Position numbers and translations under genes: made by a program
Assembly (NCBI GenBank): GCA_963971405.1
Contig: OZ020485.1
Coordinates: forward strand, 35,173,921-35,237,920
Direction of reading: 5' to 3'
Length of the DNA: 64,000 bases
Source of the DNA: Psococerastis gibbosa
Taxonomy: Eukaryota; Arthropoda; Insecta; Psocodea; Psocidae
The notes under the pieces: generated by a model
The model's input: only the letters and a program-made list of their open reading frames with translations
Databases searched by the model: none
Told to the model about the DNA's origin: nothing
Shown here: piece after piece, positions 58,437-64,000 of the stretch
How the letters are laid out: each line of letters starts with the position of its first letter
Numbering within the stretch: the first letter of the stretch is position 1

Positions 58437-59470
58437 TGTTTTCTATGTTAGATTTAGTTACATTGGGCTAGGACAGGTTAAGTTATAATATTAGGCTAGG
58501 TTAAATTTTTATATCAAGTTAGGATAGGTTACATTGGATTAGGATAGGCCAGATTAGGTTACATTGGGTTAGGTTAGCTGTTTACCTAGATTAAATTCAT
58601 CATTTTTTTTTTAACAAAAATATTTTTATATCAAATAAATATGATGTTAAGTTAGGTTACATTGAATTAGGATAGGTTAGATTAGGTTACATTGGATTAG
58701 GATAGGCCAGATTACGTTACATTGGGTTAGGTTAGCTGTTTACCTAGATTAAATTCATCATTTTTTTAACAAAAATATTTTTATATCAAATAAATATGAT
58801 GTTAAGTTAGGTTACATTGAATTAGGATAGGTTAGATTAGGTTACATTGGGTGCAATATACCAGGCAGTTGTGTTTTCTATGTTAGATTTAGTTACATTG
58901 GGCTAGGACAGGTTAAGTTTTAATATTAGTCTAGGTTAAATTTTTATATCAAGTTAGGGTAGGTTACATTGGATTAGGATAGGCCAGATTAGGTTACATT
59001 GGGTTAGGTTAGCTGTTTACCTAGATTAAATTCATCATTTCTTTTTTTAAAAAAAATATTTTTTATATCAAATAAATATAATGTTAAGTTAGGTTACATT
59101 GAATTAGGATAGGTTAGATTAGGTTACATTGGATTAGGATAGGCCAGATTAGGTTACATTGGGTTAGGTTAGCTGTTTACCTAGATTAAATTCATCATTT
59201 TTTTAACAAAAATATTTTTATATCAAATAAATATGATGTTAAGTTAGGTTACATTGAATTAGGATAGGTTAGATTAGGTTACATTGGATTAGGATAGGCC
59301 AGATTAGGTTACATTGGGTTAGGTTAGCTGTTTACCTAGATTACATTCATCATTTTTTTAACAAAAATATTTTTATATCAAATAAATATGACGTTAAGTT
59401 AGGTTACATTGAATTAATAGGTTACATTAGGTTACATTGGGTTAGGATAGGTTAAGTTAGCGGCTAACTT
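58437..59470. repeat. Degenerate AGGTTA/TTAGG array (copy B)
   Basis: The first ~725 bp equal the array of copy A. It then continues through further units bearing 'gctgtttacctagatta' and ends at the palindrome 'aagttagcggctaactt' (59454-59470), directly before inverted copy C. Confidence 0.85.
59454..59470. other. Palindrome at the B/C junction
   Basis: 'aagttagcggctaactt' is a perfect inverted repeat of 8 + 8 bases around one G. It sits within a few bases of the point where orientation switches from copy B to copy C ('acgaatgtaaacc' from 59474). Confidence 0.8.
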
Positions 59471-59573
59471 ATGACGAATGTAAACCATTTTATGATATAC
59501 AAATTTTATAATACACATATTTTAAAAGAAATCAATGTCTTTACATACAATCACTTAAAACAAACTTTTAAAC

Positions 59574-62500
59574 CTAAGACATATCTATAATGCGATAATG
59601 ACCATGAGCTAAACTATCAATTCCATTACGACACACATACCGTTTATCATCATAAGGACTAAGAGTGACTTTTTGCTGTTTAATTGTAAAAAGCTTATGA
59701 TCTCTACTTTGAATACGGAACATTGGTTTACGTGAGTCTTTTGCTATGCAAGGCTTAAATAAGGTATTGTAATAGTCTTGATGGTTAATATGATGTTTAA
59801 GGGTTGAACGAACTATACCTTTGCCCACTTTCTTCTCCTTTCCCTCCTCTAAAAGGGAATACAATTTTGGGCGTAAAGCAACACATTGTAAAATGTGAGA
59901 TTGAGCATTTTCATCTTTGAACGTTCCCACTTTCTTTTTATTTTCAATATTGTATAAGAGATGGTTCGGAGGATATACTGAGTTATCAAATAAATGGGGA
60001 TATGGTTTTAAATCAGTGTACAAATCATCACTCTCAACCTCATAAACGAGCGAATCTGTATCTGTTAAAATCAGTGCAGCTTTATCACCATACATTTGTT
60101 TTACAAAGTTATAATGAAATTCATACATAACTACCTTGGATAGTTCGAGAACGGTTAGGCCAATAAATATTGGCTTGTTTAGCAAAATATTAGTTTTTTT
60201 TGACCGGACTGCTATTAAATCGTTTGAAAAAATCTTAAAATCTTTAAATGCAGGGGATGAGATAAGTTTACGAGCTCGTTTGGCAGTGTTAACTAACTCT
60301 AATTTTGCGTGATTTCTAACATTCTCCATTGTCTTCCCATACATACTATTAATTTTCAATTTATAAAAATCCTTCTCGAAATCATTACAAGCTAATTTCC
60401 GTTTTTCTGTGTTAAAATCGATAAAGGGTCGCATCCAAGCGCTTTGCTTAAAAGCTAAAATTTTATGTATACATTTTAATTTTAATCCCAATTCTAAACA
60501 TTGCTTCAAATTTCGATAATGTATTATATAGTTGTGTTTATCGTTTAAGTTGGGAATAAGCTTTGAGAAGTTGGATGTTAAAGATATATCATTTTCAGCG
60601 AGAAATTCCTTACAATAGGGGGAAATCATGTCTGATGTTACAACACAATGTTCAGCTGCTAGTGGGTATTCATTATGTAAATCATGTAATTTTTGTGGAT
60701 ATTCCATGTCCACCTGTAATATGAACCCATCATCGCCCTCATCAGGTGCGAGCATTACATTAAAGTTTTTGATTTCTTCCTCCTCCATCCAGCGAAACCC
60801 ACTAATAGGTAAAAATTGACGCATCGCATGTCCGTATAAGTTAGTGCAATCCCAATATACTATAAATTTGGATGGCTTATTTGAGTCAAATTTTTTTAAG
60901 TATTTATTGTTGCTTTCCGCAAATCTTTTTGAAATCATACTTATACCCCCGCGAATCCCAGCCTCACAAAACAAATACATATCAGGTTCGCTCAATAGCT
61001 CAAGTTCTACTCCTGTCATTTTCAGACAGCTCTGAAGAGCTAGCCCTGGTGCTGTGTACATGTGACAAATTTCGAGGTTATCGTTTTCAAAACATAAGGC
61101 TCTAAAGGCTTCAAAAACATCGCAAAGGAGAAGGGTGTCTGTTAATACATACAAGTCTTGGTATTCTCCTAAATTCTTTATACTAAAAGCATTCCACACC
61201 TTTTGAGCATGTTCATATTTTTCTTGTGAAATCCCCTCTTGAGTTAATTGACTAAAAAATGCATCAATTGGAGGTAAGTGTTCCTCATTAAATTTTGATT
61301 CGTGCGTTATATATTCATAGGGGAAGACACCCTTCCTCAACATCAAGTCTAATTTTTCACCCACAAAACATGTTTTCATAATTTTAAATTTATTTTTATC
61401 CGCATCAACAAGATTTTTGACTAATGAATCTAAAGAGGAGGCCATAAATTGATAAGTGTCTAAAAAGCGTAACTCTCCAATACTAAAGGCTATATATTCC
61501 TCCATAGTTTTAGCTATACAAGTAATTTTCATATTTTTTAGTTTCCCAACCCCTTCCATGATAAGATGACCATCATAACGTTTTAAGTTATGCATAAAAA
61601 CGGGGATATGTTTTGGAGTTCGAAAATTGCTCATATTACAAACATTATGTAATGCTTGTCTATATTTCCCCGTTATATGACAGTGGTCTATTACACGATC
61701 ATTTCCTAGTGGTTTTTGACAAACATTACAAATGACAGAGTTTTTAAAATTTTCTCTATCCTCGTCAGTCATAATTACTGCTTTAATATTTTTATAAATG
61801 TTTAAAATTTCATCCTTAACATTTAATAACGATTTCAAAAACACATCAACAGCATTAGCTCCCCTGTAAACTACCGGTTCTTTAAACTTATTCCCATTGA
61901 TATCTACAACAACATAACAAAACCCTGATGGTATATGTGCAGATAATTTTTCAGTGTTACAAATAGTCCCTTCAACGGGACTGAGAATGCTCTCGAAATC
62001 GGCATATATTCTATATGCTACAGGGATCATATATTGTGCCTTATCAAATTTCATAGTGCTTTTCTCCTGAATTGGAAATGTGGTTTTTTGAGGATCATGT
62101 CTTGAGCAGAGTGGCTTATGTTCATGTAAGCGTTCAGCACTACTAAAGGCGTGTATGCACCAACGACAATAAAACTTTTGTTCCTTATGTTTAGTGATTG
62201 AGAAATTAAGTTTGTTGAAATTTTTAATAAGACAATAATGTGAATTTTCGTCTTCCGTTATGTAAAGCAGATCCACCTGCTTATTATAATGGTGACTTTG
62301 TGATAAATATAATGGGTACAGTCTGTGATCATAACCAAACACATTTACTCCAATATTATTATTTTTTTCAAATTTTGAAATGACTTGCAAAGATACTGGG
62401 TAAGTTATACCTTTCATATCTAACTCTTTTTCATACTTTTTATAATTATAAACCCGCTGAGCATCCCGACTTACTGGATGTAAGTATGCTAAAATTGACC

Positions 62501-63554
62501 ATATAAAACATTTGAGATCGTCATTTTTAATATTGATTACTGCTTTAGTGTTATAGATTTTTTTGGGTAAAGGGATGTAACTACTACCACTGCATGGATT
62601 ATATTCAGCAATAAAAATAACAAAATGTTTTAAAGATTTCAACACCCACCCGCTTCCCATTGCTTGAAATTTATCTATTTTTACTAAAATTTGTTCAATC
62701 ATTTGTTGATATTTTATTGTGGAGTCATCAGTGAGGAAAAGTTGTTCGTTTTTAGCATGAAACCATGCTTCAGTATAGTTTTTATTATTGTCGGGTCCGC
62801 GTTCAAATTTAATGTGTAAGGCTACATACCATTTAATTGCATTAAAAAGTTTAATGTTTTCAGTTGTAATAGAATCAACCTCACCTTCCATATTATTTAA
62901 ATATACAACGGGATCATGTATGGTTATGTTTTTATAATTGTATTGTTTTACTACACCATCTAGAGCTATAGATGTTTTGCATAAAAAGTTCTCCTCGTTG
63001 GATAGTGCTCCCCCGCTCATAATTGTGCAATTATTCTTATGATTAGTAAAATCTTCCCTCATAAACAATTTCTTGCAATTCAAACAATTAATAATATGTA
63101 TGCTTAATATGTGGACTTTCAAACTATACTTCCGAGCAAAAGGGACCGAACAGAATTCACAAATATATTTACACTCAAGGGTTTTAACAGATACAGGATT
63201 CTCATACTTACACGAAAAGATAGATGAACATTCTTTACACAGAACTGTAAGTGGACTGGAGTTGTTGATTTTGCCCCCGCATGCCTTGCAGTCCTCTCCA
63301 TTCCCAGCAGATGTCAGTTTTGGGGTGATTTGTTCAGTTTCCTTCCCGCGATTAGCTGATGTATGCCGCTGCAATATATGATGAGATAGGTCCTCTCTGC
63401 ATGTGAATGTAGCTTTACATTTTTTGCACGGTATAATACTAACTCCATGTTTGTTTATAGCATGCCTTTTCAAATGACAATTTAGTGTGAAACTCACAGC
63501 ACATATTCTACACACATATTCCCTCGCGTTCAGTTTCCTTTTCTTCGATTCCAT
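59574..63554 (-). CDS. Zinc-finger/HNH/family B DNA polymerase, 1326 aa (copy C)
   Basis: The predicted protein is identical to that of copy A over all 1326 residues, with the same zinc motifs, HNH insert, three exonuclease motifs and polymerase motifs A, B and C. The segment deleted in copy B is intact here (60220-60260). Complete identity implies very recent duplication or gene conversion, or an inverted assembly duplicate. The start follows the same upstream module, read on the minus strand at 63555-63658. Confidence 0.92.
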   Translation of the reverse strand: MESKKRKLNAREYVCRICAVSFTLNCHLKRHAINKHGVSIIPCKKCKATFTCREDLSHHILQRHTSANRGKETEQITPKLTSAGNGEDCKACGGKINNSSPLTVLCKECSSIFSCKYENPVSVKTLECKYICEFCSVPFARKYSLKVHILSIHIINCLNCKKLFMREDFTNHKNNCTIMSGGALSNEENFLCKTSIALDGVVKQYNYKNITIHDPVVYLNNMEGEVDSITTENIKLFNAIKWYVALHIKFERGPDNNKNYTEAWFHAKNEQLFLTDDSTIKYQQMIEQILVKIDKFQAMGSGWVLKSLKHFVIFIAEYNPCSGSSYIPLPKKIYNTKAVINIKNDDLKCFIWSILAYLHPVSRDAQRVYNYKKYEKELDMKGITYPVSLQVISKFEKNNNIGVNVFGYDHRLYPLYLSQSHHYNKQVDLLYITEDENSHYCLIKNFNKLNFSITKHKEQKFYCRWCIHAFSSAERLHEHKPLCSRHDPQKTTFPIQEKSTMKFDKAQYMIPVAYRIYADFESILSPVEGTICNTEKLSAHIPSGFCYVVVDINGNKFKEPVVYRGANAVDVFLKSLLNVKDEILNIYKNIKAVIMTDEDRENFKNSVICNVCQKPLGNDRVIDHCHITGKYRQALHNVCNMSNFRTPKHIPVFMHNLKRYDGHLIMEGVGKLKNMKITCIAKTMEEYIAFSIGELRFLDTYQFMASSLDSLVKNLVDADKNKFKIMKTCFVGEKLDLMLRKGVFPYEYITHESKFNEEHLPPIDAFFSQLTQEGISQEKYEHAQKVWNAFSIKNLGEYQDLYVLTDTLLLCDVFEAFRALCFENDNLEICHMYTAPGLALQSCLKMTGVELELLSEPDMYLFCEAGIRGGISMISKRFAESNNKYLKKFDSNKPSKFIVYWDCTNLYGHAMRQFLPISGFRWMEEEEIKNFNVMLAPDEGDDGFILQVDMEYPQKLHDLHNEYPLAAEHCVVTSDMISPYCKEFLAENDISLTSNFSKLIPNLNDKHNYIIHYRNLKQCLELGLKLKCIHKILAFKQSAWMRPFIDFNTEKRKLACNDFEKDFYKLKINSMYGKTMENVRNHAKLELVNTAKRARKLISSPAFKDFKIFSNDLIAVRSKKTNILLNKPIFIGLTVLELSKVVMYEFHYNFVKQMYGDKAALILTDTDSLVYEVESDDLYTDLKPYPHLFDNSVYPPNHLLYNIENKKKVGTFKDENAQSHILQCVALRPKLYSLLEEGKEKKVGKGIVRSTLKHHINHQDYYNTLFKPCIAKDSRKPMFRIQSRDHKLFTIKQQKVTLSPYDDKRYVCRNGIDSLAHGHYRIIDMS

Positions 63555-63658
63555 GCTGTACGATTACACAAATTCACTACAATGAAGTGGTACTACGCGA
63601 ATGAAGGTTCGGTTTCAACTAAGCTCCTCAACCCAAGGCGATGCCTTTTGTAGCGACG
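63555..63658 (-). promoter_or_regulatory. Shared upstream module of the polymerase ORF (copy C)
   Basis: Complement of the 46564-46665 module, with the 'gtgggtggtc' motif just outside it. It precedes the start codon at 63554. Confidence 0.6.
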
Positions 63659-63769
63659 ACCACCCACTAAGGATAGATGGTAAGGGTACAGGGATAGATT
63701 GTCCATCACGAAGCGGATAATATGTTGTTAAGACACCATTCATTTTCTAACGATCGATTGCAACTAATG

Positions 63770-64000
63770 CAAAAACAAAAATCACTTTAGCTTACAATGG
63801 ACTGTCAGCGAGGGGTAGACTTATCAATGGCTTGTTTGTTTGAGCCATAAGACGGCTGTACAGAGTTATATGCACCTGGTGATTCACAACAGGTTTGAAC
63901 CTGCACCCTGTTATTTGTTTACCAAATCAATACTTCCCTTCAACCTAAGTGTTGGATAGATTTACGAAAACAAAAATCACTTTAGCTTACAATGGACTGT
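63770..64000. repeat. About 190-bp tandem repeats (copy C, cut by window end)
   Basis: The complement of the copy A repeat units is present, with 'caggtttgaacctgca' near 63890. At least one full unit and the start of the next are inside the window. Confidence 0.8.

Larger units (their letters stand above)
52164..59473 (+). mobile_element. Polymerase element, copy B (polymerase broken)
   Basis: Same order and orientation as copy A, starting with 'agtagaaagggggtttctgg' after the gap and ending in the array at the junction with inverted copy C. The 101-aa ORF is intact, with two ~190-bp repeats, and the polymerase ORF is disrupted. The few bases right of the gap, 'taatagtagagtagaaag', resemble the end of the Mutator-YqaJ gene in front of copy A. 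Confidence 0.8.
59474..64000 (-). mobile_element. Polymerase element, copy C (inverted, left part outside window)
   Basis: On the minus strand this repeats copy A from the ~190-bp repeats through the polymerase gene to the end of the first 139-bp unit, then stops at 'ggtttacattcgt'. It lacks the second 139-bp unit and its own array. The flanking unit details ('cttatggctcaaac', 'gataagtctaccc') match copy A and not B. The 101-aa gene should lie beyond 64000. Confidence 0.8.

Noticed and set aside
60628..61105. Small frames antisense to the polymerase genes (also 49115-49592, 56334-56811, 63073-63381)
   Set aside because: They repeat at the same place in each copy because the coding strand is identical; no independent support.
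44714..64000. Calling the elements complete Polintons/Mavericks
   Set aside because: Only the polymerase type supports it; integrase, ATPase, protease, capsid genes and matching terminal inverted repeats are not seen.

Overview
The window is eukaryotic nuclear DNA, most likely from an arthropod and probably an insect. It is AT-rich, has long introns with GT..AG borders, and is crowded with short inverted-repeat elements (MITEs), tRNA-derived SINE copies, 5'-truncated LINEs and degenerate arrays of the 'aggttaggtta' type common in insects. There is no prokaryotic gene organisation. The species cannot be named from the sequence alone.

Layout. 1-9840: repeat-rich intergenic DNA with no gene I can support. 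10091-30091, minus strand: a complete 17-exon gene for the nuclear pore membrane glycoprotein gp210 (NUP210). I assembled it exon by exon with matching splice phases; it gives about 1845 aa with an N-terminal signal peptide, one C-terminal membrane segment and a short tail. Its introns hold LINE fragments with target-site duplications, MITEs and SINEs. 30092-36600: intergenic repeats. 36621-36950, minus strand: a possible last exon of an unrecognised gene next to a MITE. 38782-44713, plus strand: a three-exon gene of 818 aa fusing a Mutator-like transposase domain to a YqaJ/lambda-exonuclease-type nuclease.

44714-64000: three copies of a roughly 7.3 kb element. A and B lie head to tail, separated by a 200-N assembly gap; C is inverted and runs off the window end. 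Each unit has a G/C-rich left end, then a 101-aa ORF (small beta-rich protein, OB-fold-like by guess), then about 190-bp tandem repeats. A 1326-aa protein follows, combining C2H2 zinc fingers, an endonuclease VII-like HNH motif and a family B DNA polymerase of the protein-primed type (as in Polintons/Mavericks). The unit ends with a degenerate TTAGG/AGGTTA array. The two ORFs of a unit share a duplicated upstream module of about 100 bp, so they are probably expressed together. In B the polymerase is broken by an 8-bp deletion before catalytic motif C. A and C are intact and encode identical proteins.

The candidate undescribed system is this polymerase element, possibly together with the Mutator-YqaJ nuclease gene that ends exactly where copy A begins. 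A 5'-3' exonuclease, a small possible ssDNA-binding protein and a protein-primed polymerase would make a compact replication/recombination set. No integrase, packaging ATPase, protease or capsid gene is visible in the window, so this is not a standard complete Polinton. The gap and the tail-to-tail junction at about 59470 mean that part of the arrangement could be an assembly artefact.
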